Positions 46,280 to 58,120 are shown, numbered from the stretch's first letter. The stretch is 64,000 nt of DNA from Triglochin maritima (GCA_963682175.1 OY821771.1:30152201-30216200), one strand, 5' to 3'. Numbers and translations are program-made. Notes: generated by a model not told the origin, from the letters alone.

Positions 46280-48540
46280 AGTTGCACACCCACACGAGTC
46301 AGACGAAAAAGAAAGTAAACTTTTTTATTATTATTTTAAAAACAATTAAAGCAGAATGTGCGCAGAGGAGAAGACGGGAAGACACAGATGAGAGGGAATG
46401 ACTCAGGAGAGAAAGGAAGAAGTCATTATGCTATGGCGGGTCGGTAATGGTAGAAGCACACAAACAAACAAGGCTTAAACAACCTAAGTTCACTATAGGT
46501 CTTTACCGTTAGACGACGCCTAACGGCAAGGTCACGTGGCCTCAACATGCCTCACCTTCCTACAACAAAGACCACCAAGCCCAGTAAGTAAGCCAAAATC
46601 TGGAGATCTTGTCCCTCCTACTATCGACAGAGTGGGTGATGCCGATCAGGCCATGACGGTCGCGACTTGATCACTCTCCTAATGCGCCCGAGATCCTAAG
46701 GGCCAATGTCTACTTGATTTTAAAATTAGGTTTTTGATTAGTGTGATTTTTTGGGCAAAGGAAAGGGTGATGAAATCCACCACCTTATCTTTTATGGGAC
46801 AACCACTCCTTAATAGCATTTTGGAGTCTTAATCGAGAAATCAACTCTCCACACAAACGCTCAACTCACACTTGTTTCAATGCAACTCTTACTAACTAAT
46901 GCATGGTCATACAAAATGCATGAATAAGAGTAGGAAATGCATACCTCATGCCAGCGATCAACAACTGAAAGTAAAGCTAAAACAAAAGACAAACTACGTG
47001 CCTAAGTCAAGTATATGTGATGCATTGCATACATTGCATCATATGTCGTTCATTTAGATTAACTTTATATCAATAAATGCTACTAAGGTATGTGTTTAGT
47101 CTTATTTACAGAATACAGGGATCTGAATGCAAATTACCCAAATCCCGAGCATAAACGCGTGCAAGAGACTCATTTCTGTCATAAAGACCAAGTTCAAGAT
47201 TATCGGGGTTCAAATTGAAGTTCATCCAAGCATAAAAGCATTCAAAGACCTAATTACAAAAAGGCCAAGGACCTAAGCACAAAAGTAGTCAGGGACTTAA
47301 TTGCAAAAAGCCAATGACCCGACTGCAAATTACAAGTACCAAAATATTATTTTGGAGAAGTTCTAAAGAAAAATCAATTTGGATCTCCAAATGTATGAAG
47401 AATTAATTCGTAGCTCAAAAGAAAGGAAAGAAATCAATCCGGGCGCGCAAATGACATTTAAATCGTACCATAAACACACAGGAAAAATCCGGATTAAATC
47501 TGAACCAAAATTGCGGCGATTCCGCCGCCCATTACATGTGATTTGCGGTGAAAACGCCGCACCCCTTTCGATCCGTGCCCCCGTCATGACGCGTGTACTT
47601 TCCTATTTCATACTTGGGTCCCTTGTATCGGCTATAAATAGCCCCGAAACGATGTAGAAAAGACGAGTTGTTATTCCATTCCTTAGCAATAAAATTCTGT
47701 TGGTTTATTTCGTGTTTTTAGTTTTCTTTCGTAGTTTCTCTAGGACCCCTTCTCCTTCCCTCCATCCATGAGTTTCTAACTCTCTCCAAAGGGTGGGGGT
47801 GACGGATTTAGGGTGACGAGAATGCTTGATATTTCGTGTTAGTATATTTTGATTACTTGAGTTTATGTTAAGTCATTTATCATGTAATGCTTTATAACTA
47901 ATGTGATTTATTATAAGTTTCAGATTTCTCTAAACAAAACCCGATATTTAAACCCCCACCTGCTGGACTCTCATCAATATTTGCTTTATTCTTAGTTTGT
48001 TTTTGTTGTTCTTGCTTTAGAAAATTAAAAATCCAAAATCTCAACCAACCTTATTTCTCTCTCTTTCTTTCCTTAATCGAAAATCACAAAATAACAATAT
48101 CTCTCCCTCCTTGTGTTCGACTCATACTTGCCACATCTTCATTGACGCCGTGCACTTGCGGTATAAATAAAATTCTCATCAATATGATTCATGACCTAAA
48201 CAAGCAAGAATGCCTAATCGCTTTGGGTTTTAGTGGCCAAGATTATTAAAAGGGGATTGATTATTGATCTGGGGGCAAACTACAGGTCAAACAGGCCAAA
48301 TTGATCCTCAGACCACTATATTGAGTGTAGAAACAAACCAAAGAAAGGAGGAAAATGGAGCTCACCAGACCGTCAGTCGGTGGTCTCAGGCCGCTGATTG
48401 GCGGTCAGTGTGGCTTTGTTCTCCTCCAAACTTCTCCTGGTGACTTCCCTTGATCTTTAGAGCCTCCTGAAACAAAGAACAACTACAAACAAAAAATTAA
48501 ATCACTCAAATCGTCCAAACTAGAGTATGGACTGAGCACC
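46280..48540 (-). other. Leader of element C, split by a solo LTR
   Basis: The shared leader block occupies 46490-47012 and resumes at 48187-48540. The interruption is the solo LTR at 47018-48181. Two degenerate copies of the CCGCCAATTGGCGG palindrome lie at 48368-48410. No ORF is supported. Confidence 0.75.
47018..48181 (+). mobile_element. Solo LTR of another gypsy family
   Basis: It starts TGATGCATTGC, ends TTCTCATCA, is 1164 bp and is flanked by atatg at 47013-47017 and 48182-48186. The TATA box tataaatag is at 47631. Near its end the word gtgcacttgcggt matches the R/U5 ends of the other gypsy LTRs, but the rest is unrelated to them and it lacks a USE box. The ORFs inside are not credible. 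Confidence 0.9.
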
Positions 48541-48558
48541 TCCCTGGCAACGGCGCCA
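48541..48558 (-). other. Primer binding site of element C (tRNA-Asp)
   Basis: TGGCGCCGTTGCCAGGGA on the minus strand matches the tRNA-Asp complement with one change. Confidence 0.88.
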
Positions 48559-48564
48559 AAAACT

Positions 48565-49587
48565 TGTTTAATCGATTAATGCACAGCCATTGGTGAAGAC
48601 GAGGCAAGTACGGGTCGATCTACGGGGAGGTGAGTAGCATCTGGTTTGTCCAAAATCAAATGGAAAATAAGGGGAGAAGAGATTTGATTATGTTAAGCTA
48701 AACTACACTAAACTAGTGAGTAACAAATGCAAAAGAAGGCAACTAGCGATGGATTAAAACTAAACTAAGAGAACTTAATAACTAGGCTGGAAAACATGAA
48801 GACAACCCCCTAAGGGGTGGAGTGAGTGTACACATGCAATAAGATGGTGGAGAATGCAGTCAATAGGCACATATGTAGGTTGTATTTTCATGCATAGGAA
48901 GTATCTAATGGATGTGGCAAAACATATCAATCCAATCACTAACTTGGTTGATTAACATAAAAATACGCAAGTTGGTTATTTAAGAACCTAAAAAAGCATG
49001 GGAGGTGTCTAATAGTTGTGGCAAAACCCATCAAGTTAAGTGTTCTACTCTAAACAATCAAGCATACATTCACATGCCTCTGAAGTGTATTACAAAGGAA
49101 GAGGAAGAGTTCTATTTATAGTCATGGAAAAAGGCAATCGGGGATAATCTCCCGATGTGGGACTAAAACGCATACCATAAATGGACTAACTTGACACTAA
49201 TACAACACCCGACTAAAGCTAATCGGATCCGGAGCAGATCCAACCGCCAATCAGCGGTCTGGATTGTCTTGATCAAGTCTGTTTGGTGAACCCGATTTGG
49301 TTGTTGGTTTTAGGCCCGGATCTAATTGCAAACTCCTCAAGAAGGTTTGGAGTTTCTTGATTTGTTTATTGGTCCTTTTGGTTCACATTTGGTTCATTCT
49401 CTCTTGCAACTCAATCCATAGCTCTTACAATTCAGTCTTTTTTCTTGCTTTTTGGTCTTTTTTGTGTATCTTCTTCTCAAACATGTTTATTCCTGAAACT
49501 CAAACATAACAATCATTACGTAGCATTGCTTAGGCTAATAATAAGAGGATATATGACACAAATATATACATGATATGATGTCAATCA
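48565..49587 (-). repeat. 5' LTR of element C
   Basis: On the minus strand it starts TGATTGACATC and ends GATTAAACA, 1023 bp. It is shorter than the A and E LTRs because about 350 bp are missing near 49078. USE (49153-49163) and TATA (49112-49120) are 32 bp apart. An imperfect palindrome is at about 49241-49256. Confidence 0.88.
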
Positions 49588-49637
49588 TCCACCCCCATGG
49601 GGTGAGAAGAAGGTGATGTGATTATGTGATGTATTAG

Positions 49638-49675
<38 letters not shown>

Positions 49676-50222
49676 ATCATAATCCTTTGAACCTTACATA
49701 ATTTCCATAACCATCTAATGGGATTTCACTCTTATCTTTGATGTGCTAATGCTCTTTAATGATGCTTAGCACATGCTCTTTAATGATGCTTAGCACATGC
49801 TTAGATTACTGGACCTATTTTATGGAGAATGATGAGGTGAGGATAAGGATGGAGTGGAATAAGGAAACATGACACGTGCATGCATGTGCTCATGTTGGCT
49901 TCATCCTAATTATTCCCTTGTATGTTTTAATGATTGTATCAAATCTTATTTCATGTGGAGACAAAGTTGGATGTGGTCATTTTACGTATGCTCACATTAG
50001 CCTTATTTCAATTATTGTCTTGTATAATTTAATGATAATATTTTATCTTATTTCATGTGAAGACAAAGTTAGATTCGGTTTATGGATTTTATGTATTACA
50101 TGTTGTGATGCACACAAATGAACACACACACATACACATATTTTCGTATTCACATTTTTTTCTCTACCTCCTATGGGGTTTAGTTTTATTATTTGTTTTT
50201 TAGTTTTATACGCATCGTAGTG
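49588..50222 (+). repeat. 3' LTR of element D, piece 2 (R/U5)
   Basis: It matches the 5' LTR of D from about 3989 onward, including the 115-bp tandem repeat (49905-50080). It is cut on the left by the LTR of C and on the right by element E at the duplication tagtg (50218-50222). Confidence 0.85.
49640..49672. repeat. (TG)n microsatellite
   Basis: About sixteen TG units within the D LTR, expanded relative to the (TG)6 at the equivalent place in the 5' LTR (4041-4054). Confidence 0.95.
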
Positions 50223-51634
50223 TGTTGAACGTTTTATTTAAACCGAAAGTGCACGGCCGCGATGAAGCGGTGGCAAGTACGGGTCGTCCTCAGGGAGGTG
50301 AGCTGTCTCTTGTTTATCAGAAATCAAGTGGCAAAATAGGGAAGAGAAAGATTGATTACGCTAACCTACACTACACTACGCTAAGAAGTACGAAATGTGA
50401 AAGAAGCAAACAAGCGATGAAATAAGAACTAAGCTAAGAACAAAACAAGAATGCTGGAATTTCAGGAATGGAAAACCCCTAAGGGGTGGAGTGAGTGTAC
50501 ACATGCAAAGAGGTGGGTGTAGAATACATTCTTTAAGCACATGAAGGTGGTGTTTATCAAGCATAGAAAGTGTCTAAATGTTATGGCAAAACCTATCAAT
50601 CTATTCACCAACTTAGTTGATTAACATTTACATATGCAAGGTGTTTATTTCAGAACCTAAACAAGCATGAGAGGTGTCTAATCATTTTGGCAAAACTCAT
50701 CAAGTTGTAAATTCTATCCTAAACAAGCAAGCATACATTCATGTTTAATCAACACATGAAATTAAAGCATTCATCACATTCTCTAATGCATGTATGTACA
50801 TCTACTCCACCCCCCAAAGGGGGTGGAACTACTCACTAAACATTACACTAATTATTAAACTATGGAAAAAAAGCATATTAAAACTAAGCTAGAATTAAAA
50901 GACGATTAAACTAAAACATGCACAAACAATAAAAGAAGCATAAAACAAACAATGAAATAAACACAAAACTTTATTAATAAAATGACTCACATTAAAAGTA
51001 GCATCCTCCTACTTTAGTGTGTGCTTCAATGCCTCACTTCTAGTAGGAAGAATAGCCACTTAAAATATGGAGTGTTTACAAAAGGAGGTGAAGAGTTCTA
51101 TTTATAAGCATGGAAAAAGCTAATCCGGGACAATCCCCCGATGTGGGACTAAACCAATACCAAATATACACTAAGCATACACTAATACACGTGCTACAGA
51201 AAACTAAACGGATTCTGGGCCATCTGGACCGCCAATTGGCGGTTTTAGACCGCCAATTGGCGGTCTATATGGTTTAGATCCGTTTGGTTTTCTTTGTGGG
51301 CTTTGCTTGAAGTGTTTGTTGGTCTTGGATGCATCTGGTTGGTTTGTTGGAGCTCCGACCCGAATCCAATTGCTAAACTACTCCCCATGATGGTGTGAAG
51401 TATTCTGTTTTGCTCTTAGGTCCCTCTGTCTTGCGTTCAGGTCCTTCTCCCTTGCATCTTGGTCCCCAGATCTCACAATCCAGTCCTTTTTCCCAACTTT
51501 TGGGTCCTTTTATGTTTCATCTCTTCAAACCTATTTATTCCTGAAAACTAAACATAAAACTCGTGACATAGCATTGTTTAGGTGAAAGATAATGGATATA
51601 AGATACAAATATGAGCATGAAATTATGTCAATCA
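50223..51634 (-). repeat. LTR a of array E
   Basis: 1412 bp, minus strand TGATTGACATA to GTTCAACA, flanked by tagtg on both sides. It contains two adjacent CCGCCAATTGGCGG palindromes at 51229-51262 and the USE/TATA pair. Confidence 0.92.
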
Positions 51635-51980
51635 TAGTGTAATCCGACCTCATTTCTCTCTTCTTTTCCCCCACTCGAGTATTATGGTCTTTGACTCGCA
51701 CACACTCCTCATGGACACGACCCGTACTTGTCGTGTCTTCACCGAAGTCATGCACTTGCAGTAGTATAATAGATTCAATCAACCTTTGATTTGCAGATGG
51801 GTGCTTTTACATGACAATCAGGCCCACTTTGCTTTATTTCAGTCATTTTCTCCAGGTGCTCCTCCTGACCACTCCAAGTCTCCTGAAACAAAGCAAAACT
51901 ACAAAACAAAAATTAAATCCACTCGAATCGTCCAAACAAGAGTCTAGACTGGCACCTCCCCGGCAACGGCGCCAAAAACT
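51635..51980 (-). repeat. Spacer 1 of array E: duplicated flank plus leader start
   Basis: 51635-51852 is a copy of the flanking DNA at 62342-62559 (end of the D 3' LTR and part of the inverted U3). 51853-51980 is the leader start with the primer site (51957-51974). The joint falls after ttctc. No gene. Confidence 0.88.
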
Positions 51981-53372
51981 TGTTGAACGTTTTATTTAAA
52001 CCGCAAGTGCACGGCCGCGATGAAGCGGTGGCAAGTACGGGTCGTCCTCAGGGAGGTGAGCAGCCTCTTGTTTATCAGAAATCAAGTGGCAAAATAGGGA
52101 AGAGAAAGATTGATTACGCTAACCTACACTACACTACGCTAAGAAGTACGAAATGTGAAAGAAGCAAACAAGTGATGAAATAAGAACTAAGCTAAGAACA
52201 AAACAAGAATGCTGGAATTTCAGGAATGGAAAACCCCTAAGGGGTGGAGTGAGTGTACACATGCAAAAAGGTGGGTGTAGAATACATTCTTTAAGCACAT
52301 GAAGGTGGTGTTTATCAAGCATAGGAAGTGTCTAAATGTTATGGCAAAACCTATCAATCTATTCACCAATTTAGTTGATTAACATTTACATATGCAAGGT
52401 GTTTATTTCAGAACCTAAACAAGCATGAGAGGTGTCTAATCATTTTGGCAAAACTCATCAAGTTGTAAATTCTATCCTAAACAAGCAAGCATACATTCAT
52501 GTTTAATCAACACATTGAAATTAAAGCATTCATCACATTCTCTAATGCATGTATGTACATCTACTCCACCCCCCAAAGGGGGTGGAACTACTCACTAAAC
52601 ATTACACTAATTATTAAACTATGGAAAGAAAGCATATTAAAACTAAGCTAGAATTAAAAGACGATTAAACTAAAACATGCACAAACAATAAAAGAAGCAT
52701 AAAACAAACAATGAAATAAACACAAAACTTTATTAATAAAATGACTCACATTAAAAGTAGCATCCTCCTACTTTAGTGTGTGCTTCAATGCCTCACTTCT
52801 AGTAGGAAGAATAGCCACTTAAAATATGGAGTGTTTACAAAAGGAGGTGAAGAGTTCTATTTATAAGCATGGAAAAAGCTAATCCGGGACAATCCCCCGA
52901 TGTGGGACTAAACCAATACCAAATATATACTAAGCATACACTAATACACGTGCTATAGAAAACTAAACGGATTCTGGGCCATCTGGACCGCCAATTGGCG
53001 GTCTATATGGTTTAGATCCGTTTGGTTTTCTTTGTGGGCTTTGCTTGAAGTGTTTGTTGGTCTTGGATGCATCTGGTTGGTTTGTTGGAGCTCCGACCCG
53101 AATCCAATTGCTAAAATACTCCCCATGATGGTGTGAAGTATTCTGTTTTGCTCTTAGGTCCCTCTGTCTTGCGTTCTGGTCATTCTCCCTTGCATCTTGG
53201 TCCCCAGATCTCACAATCCAGTCCTTTTTCCCAGCTTTTGGGTCCTTTTATGTTTCATCTCTTCAAACCTATTTATTCCTGAAAACTAAACATAAAACTC
53301 GTGACATAGCATTGTTTAGGTGAAAGATAATGGATATAAGATACAAATATGAGCATGAAATTATGTCAATCA
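51981..53372 (-). repeat. LTR b of array E (3' LTR of the internal region)
   Basis: 1392 bp, about 20 bp shorter than the others because one of the two adjacent palindromes is missing (single copy at 52987-53000). USE 52898-52908 and TATA 52857-52865 are 32 bp apart. Confidence 0.92.
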
Positions 53373-54970
53373 AATACCCCCACACCTAACTTTTGCTAGT
53401 CCCGAGCAAAACAAAAAAGAGAAAAGCATGCGAAAAACAAGAAATCCTAACTCACTTTCGTAAGAATCATGGTTGCACTTAGCACGTGCAACAAGCCGTT
53501 AAACCTCCTTGTCGCCAAGGAGGAGGAGTGTTGTCTCCTGAGAGGTTTTCAGCGGATATACCCGCAAAATCCGAACAAGATGCATTAATCAATCTAGCTA
53601 CACGACTCGTTGGACTCATTTTATCGATCATGGGACGCGGTAATACTACGGGTCGACTCTATATATGTAATCGGTCCACACACTTAGCCTAATGAGTTAT
53701 TCGTGAGAGTTAGTTAAGGACTTAAGTGAAATACATGGGCAACCTTAACTTCTGAATGTGATACAATGTGTAGAGTCCATTTTGGTTCTTATTTGACTCT
53801 CTTTTTTTCTTCTTTTTTTTCTTTTTCTTTTTTTTTCTTTTTTCTTTGGAGCATTTTATTGGTTGGTGTTTGATTCTCCTAGGGTCAGGTTTCGTGCATC
53901 ATTGCCTATGAGGACTTACACTATCACGTACACCTTCCCCCAAATCTCCACATAGGGCGATCCCTACCACCCGTGTAACGGGGGTTCGGTCGGTGCATCC
54001 CAAGTCAGATGCCTCGAAAGCACCAGGCACAAAGTCCCCTCAGACCTACTTTCCCGAGTGATAGGAGCCATGCAAGAAGAGAGAACACCACTTATTTATT
54101 TATCTACATGGGAACCAAAACCCCTACACTTAAGTTTCACGAAAAGAAATTAAGGGCCCTTGACTACGACAAACTTCCTTATACTAACAGACACGAATTA
54201 TTTGACTTACTAGGTTCAGGGTGGACTTCTTTAAATGTTTGAGTGCTAAAACCCTATGATTACACGCCCCCTGAGGGAAAACCAGGGTGCATCCTAACGA
54301 CTCGACAAGACCTAAAGCCAATAAACTAGAAATCCTAATGCATCAAGTTCAAGACAATTTTGGGAGCTTTCTTTTTAGTTTGCATCTCAATGGTTTTGCA
54401 CATGCTAAACACACGCAAAACCCACAAAAACATTTTCTTTCGCAAACACATGAAGATTTTGAAAGAAATGTGAAAATTTTAAAGCACTCGGCAAGCAAAA
54501 GAAGACAAGTCACCCAAGGATCATGGCAAGCAGATATATCAATGTTAAATGCGGCACACTAACATGACCCTAGCAGTACAAACAAAAGAAAATAAAACCA
54601 AAGGAAAAAGACTCGACTATGTACACACGTAAAACACCCCCCCACACCTACTTCATGCATTGTCCTCAATGAATGTGAACAAGATACTACATGGATACAT
54701 GCATGAAAAAGGAAAGATCTCACCAACATGAAGTACAAAGGGACGTTCAGGGTCATGTTGATGGACACAAACCCAAATTCCCTCAAAACCTTTGAGAAGC
54801 TGAAGAAGGGAGATAAATACGTGAAGAGATTGGGCCCAAGTACAAAAGGGTTGGGGCCCACAACAATCGATGCTCACTGAAGGAGTCTTTTATTACACAC
54901 TTCTTCTTCTTTTTCTTTTCTTTTTTTTTAAGATATATACATCAACCAAGATATTCTCATAATCATTTGG
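53373..54970 (-). other. 3' noncoding region of element E
   Basis: The polypurine tract lies at 53373-53390. Hairpins at 53472-53492 (gttgcac/gtgcaac) and 53504-53523 (8-bp stem, GCGA loop on the minus strand) are perfect. A second polypurine-like tract is at 54634-54651, about 1.25 kb from the first. The block 53880-54030 is shared with A and D. A pyrimidine-rich tract is at 53800-53848. No gene is supported. Confidence 0.75.
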
Positions 54971-56551
54971 TCAAGGAACATCAAATGAGAACATCAAGTC
55001 AGGAGGACCAGAGACTTGCCGAGATAGGCAAACTCCACTGGTACTCTGAGGTGTCATGAGGGGTGACAGGTCAAAGCTGAAAGGCTCGAACCCCTCATGA
55101 TATTGGTTGGGTGTGGGCAACAAAGAATGAAGTTGTGTTGCCTCACTAGGGTTTAATTGCTCATCGAAGAAAACCCTCCAACCAATAGGCGGGTGCATCG
55201 GATTGAGTTCCTCAAGCTCATTCGATGGATGCAGCAGACCTGCATCACTAAGAATGGGGCTTCTCCCCAAGTCATCCAACAAGGACCTCCCACCATCATT
55301 TAGATCATCAAGCATAAGCTCGGTCAAAGGTGGGTCATTGTTGGAGTCAATATGAAGCTCAAATGGCTCAATGGCCATGGGATCTGAGGTAAAGACACCT
55401 TCTGGTATAGGCATATGATGAGGTGTCTCACTCTCACTAGTACTCTCAACTGAATCATGCAACGAACACTCCCTTTGGACATTCATGTTCGAGGCCAGCT
55501 CACTCTGTTGCATTGCGAAGACAGGAAATGAGTTTTCGCTGGGCCCACGAACATTCTCAACAGGTTGCATTAGGGTTAGGGGTGTTCGTTGATTTTGTGG
55601 TGCTTTCTCCAATTCGCGGATGAGATTTAGATTTAAAGGTTCATCCATGGGTTCCTGCTGCTTACAAGAGTTGAACACATGAAACTCGGCACTCATGTTA
55701 CCGAATGAGAGCTTCATGAGACCATTTCTACAATTAATCAAGGCATTGGAGGTTGCCAGAAAAGGTCTACCCAAAATCAAAGGTATTTGAGAGTGGGTGT
55801 TCGCAACAGGATTGGTATCGAGGACAACAAAATCGACTGGAAATATAAAATCTCCAACTTTGATAAGCACGTCCTCGATAATCCCCATGGGAATACGAAT
55901 GGATCTATCCGCCAATTGGAGATTGATCTTAGTTGGTTTCAATTCTCCCAAGTTCAACTGTTGATAAACAGAGAATGGGAGGAGGTTGACCGCTGATCCT
56001 AAATCAAGCAAAACATTGCTCATTCTAGTGTCCCCTATCGTACACTGAATAGTAGGACACCCAGGGTCCTTGTATTTTGTGTAGGTGGGATTGGACAAAA
56101 GTGAGTTGATATTTGCGGCCAAGAATGCTTTCTTAGGAACATTGGTCTTCCTCTTGGTTGTGCAGAGGTCCTTCAACACTTTGGCATATTGAGGTATTTG
56201 TTGGATGACATCCAACAAGGGGATGTTAACCTTTACTTGCTTAAACACCTCTACTATCTTGTCCATGTTGTCACTCTGCTTTTTGTTTAACCTACTTGGA
56301 TAGGGATCTTTTGGCAGGTAGGTTTTCTGATGTGCCTGAGAAGAAAGCTTTGGTGTATTACCCTCACCCTCAGCTTCTTCTTCACCACCATTCCCACTGG
56401 GGGGCTGCATAGATGGTGGTGGGTGTGGCAAGGAAATGTGATTGTCAACCTGTTTTCCATTCCTTAAGGTCACAATGGAATTGACATGGTGAACAGGTTC
56501 CTCCACATGGTTCACTTGCCTCCCCTGAGGTACCACATTCTCATTTTGCAT
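54971..56551 (-). CDS. Protease and tail part of the gag-protease polyprotein of element E
   Basis: An open frame of 526 codons in frame with the upstream gag frame, separated only by a TAA at 56552-56554. In order: linker, pre-protease segment (about residues 95-150 here), Athila-type aspartic protease with LLDLGSAVNLLP (about 56010-56000) and GRPFLATSNALINCRNGLMKLSFG, then an acidic tail of about 200 residues. The tail holds IGWRVFFD near 55170-55184 and ends FSFDVP. In intact relatives the protease would mature the polyprotein. Element A has a sense codon (CAA) at the position of the TAA, so the stop is probably a recent mutation. No pol follows. Confidence 0.85.
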   Translation of the reverse strand: MQNENVVPQGRQVNHVEEPVHHVNSIVTLRNGKQVDNHISLPHPPPSMQPPSGNGGEEEAEGEGNTPKLSSQAHQKTYLPKDPYPSRLNKKQSDNMDKIVEVFKQVKVNIPLLDVIQQIPQYAKVLKDLCTTKRKTNVPKKAFLAANINSLLSNPTYTKYKDPGCPTIQCTIGDTRMSNVLLDLGSAVNLLPFSVYQQLNLGELKPTKINLQLADRSIRIPMGIIEDVLIKVGDFIFPVDFVVLDTNPVANTHSQIPLILGRPFLATSNALINCRNGLMKLSFGNMSAEFHVFNSCKQQEPMDEPLNLNLIRELEKAPQNQRTPLTLMQPVENVRGPSENSFPVFAMQQSELASNMNVQRECSLHDSVESTSESETPHHMPIPEGVFTSDPMAIEPFELHIDSNNDPPLTELMLDDLNDGGRSLLDDLGRSPILSDAGLLHPSNELEELNPMHPPIGWRVFFDEQLNPSEATQLHSLLPTPNQYHEGFEPFSFDLSPLMTPQSTSGVCLSRQVSGPPDLMFSFDVP

Positions 56552-56554
56552 TTG

Positions 56555-58120
56555 TTATTGTTGGTACTTACGGGGGTTAGCCTCAGGCTGGCTAGGAAAA
56601 GACCCTATCTCTCTCTCATGTACAGACTGAGCCAATTGGCCCATCTGAAGCTCTAGAGATTTCATGGTCTGCTGATTTGAAGTGAGAACTTGACTTGTGG
56701 TAGACATAAAAAATTTCATTGAGTTTTCAAGTCCACGAGTCAAGGTCTCAAGCGAATTGAATCGGGTTTCCATATTATTGGAATTTAGGAAACCCGATTG
56801 ATTGGTGGTTTGTGCTTGGGGTGGCTGATAGGAATGTGCATGCATGGGAGGTTGGTGTGATTGGTAAGGTGGTCTAGAGGAGTTTGAAGGACCACCCGGG
56901 GCATTATTTTGGTTCCACGAAAAATTGGGGTGGTTCCTCCATCCAGGATTATAAGATGATGAGTATGGGTCATTCCTAGCTCTGTCATAGATGGCGTTGA
57001 CACGCTCCATCTCAGGCGGAATGGATACACACTCGCTTTCTACATGACCTACCCTACCACATGAATGACAGGGAACTGGACCAGATGTGGACATGTGAGG
57101 TGCACTTTGTTGGTTTTGGAGCTCAATCGAATCCATACGGTGCATTAAGGCCGCCATGCGTGCCTCGGTGGCCGTAGTGGTATCGATAGCAAATGCGGAA
57201 CCCGATCTAGTTGGATTTGCATTCGCGATCCTCGCTCCTATACTAGATGATGCAGTTGGTTCCCTCACACTCTCCCATTGCATGGTTTTCTCAGCGAGGT
57301 CTTCTAGGAAGGCCCATGCCTCCCTTTCATCCTTTCCCAAGAACTCTCCTTGACACATGGACTCAAGGAGCGTTCTGGACGGGATGTGAAGACCCTCATA
57401 CACAATCTGACAAAGACGCCACAACTCAATGTCATGGTGAGGGCACGAGGATAGTAGCTCTTTGAACCTCTCAAGATATGCATGAAATGGTTCGGTCTCA
57501 TGTTGATAGAACGAATTGATTTCGTTCCTCAATTTTTGAGTCAGATGATTAGGAAAGTACTTCTTGAGGAATGCAGATTGAAACTCATCCCAAGTCCTAA
57601 AGGAATTCGCCTGGTTGCTGTACAACCACTTCTTGGCATCATCCTTTAGTGCAAAAGGAACGAGCCTAAGATGGATGGAGTCTGTGCTAAGTTGTTGCAG
57701 CTTGAACATAGCACAGACCTCCTCAAATTCCCTAAGAAAGATATAAGGGTCACCTTTCCCAGTGAAATGAGGGAGCATGGAGATAAACTGAGGCTTAACC
57801 TCAAAATGGTTCCCATTAGCCTCTGGCAATACGATGCATGAGGGTAGAGCTGTACGGCTCGGGTAGCATCGATCACGTAGAGGTATGGGAACGACAACTG
57901 GAAGCACTGGTCGAACAGGTGGGTCCAGCAACTGCTCCTCCTCACGGAAATTAGCAGCCATTGAACCCGGACTGCGTGCGACACGAGAGGAGGAAGGTGT
58001 CGAGAAATCGATGACCGAAGCCGGATTGACAACGCTCCTCGTCAAACGACCAGTCTCGTCTCGTGTCCACGAAAGCATGCACAAAGGTGCACACACAAAC
58101 CACAACTCTCTTTTTTTCAA
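56555..58120 (-). CDS. Gag part of the gag-protease polyprotein of element E
   Basis: An open frame of 521 codons ending at the TAA at 56552. The first Met is at 58118-58120; a later Met (about codon 14) is an equally good start. It contains a Retrotrans_gag capsid domain (residues about 125-260: KDDAKKWLYS, WDEFQSAFLKKYFP, CPHHDIELW), a zinc knuckle CHSCGRVGHVESEC (CX2CX4HX4C, about 57072-57031) and a Q/P-rich region. Gag would assemble particles around element RNA in the cytoplasm. It is the best preserved gag in the window and very close to the broken gag of A. Confidence 0.87.
   Translation of the reverse strand: MKKRELWFVCAPLCMLSWTRDETGRLTRSVVNPASVIDFSTPSSSRVARSPGSMAANFREEEQLLDPPVRPVLPVVVPIPLRDRCYPSRTALPSCIVLPEANGNHFEVKPQFISMLPHFTGKGDPYIFLREFEEVCAMFKLQQLSTDSIHLRLVPFALKDDAKKWLYSNQANSFRTWDEFQSAFLKKYFPNHLTQKLRNEINSFYQHETEPFHAYLERFKELLSSCPHHDIELWRLCQIVYEGLHIPSRTLLESMCQGEFLGKDEREAWAFLEDLAEKTMQWESVREPTASSSIGARIANANPTRSGSAFAIDTTTATEARMAALMHRMDSIELQNQQSAPHMSTSGPVPCHSCGRVGHVESECVSIPPEMERVNAIYDRARNDPYSSSYNPGWRNHPNFSWNQNNAPGGPSNSSRPPYQSHQPPMHAHSYQPPQAQTTNQSGFLNSNNMETRFNSLETLTRGLENSMKFFMSTTSQVLTSNQQTMKSLELQMGQLAQSVHEREIGSFPSQPEANPRKYQQ

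Larger units (their letters stand above)
25648..49587 (-). mobile_element. Gypsy element C (Athila/Tat type), split by CACTA element F
   Basis: A minus-strand element that retains pol. Pieces in transcription order: 5' LTR 48565-49587, primer site 48541-48558, leader (with a solo LTR insertion), gag-protease 46279-43546, then, after the CACTA insertion, reverse transcriptase and RNase H 26923-25648. The RNase H frame ends where the LTR of B begins; integrase and 3' LTR are missing. It is the only element here with recognisable polymerase, so its relatives are plausible helpers for the gag-only elements. Confidence 0.85.
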
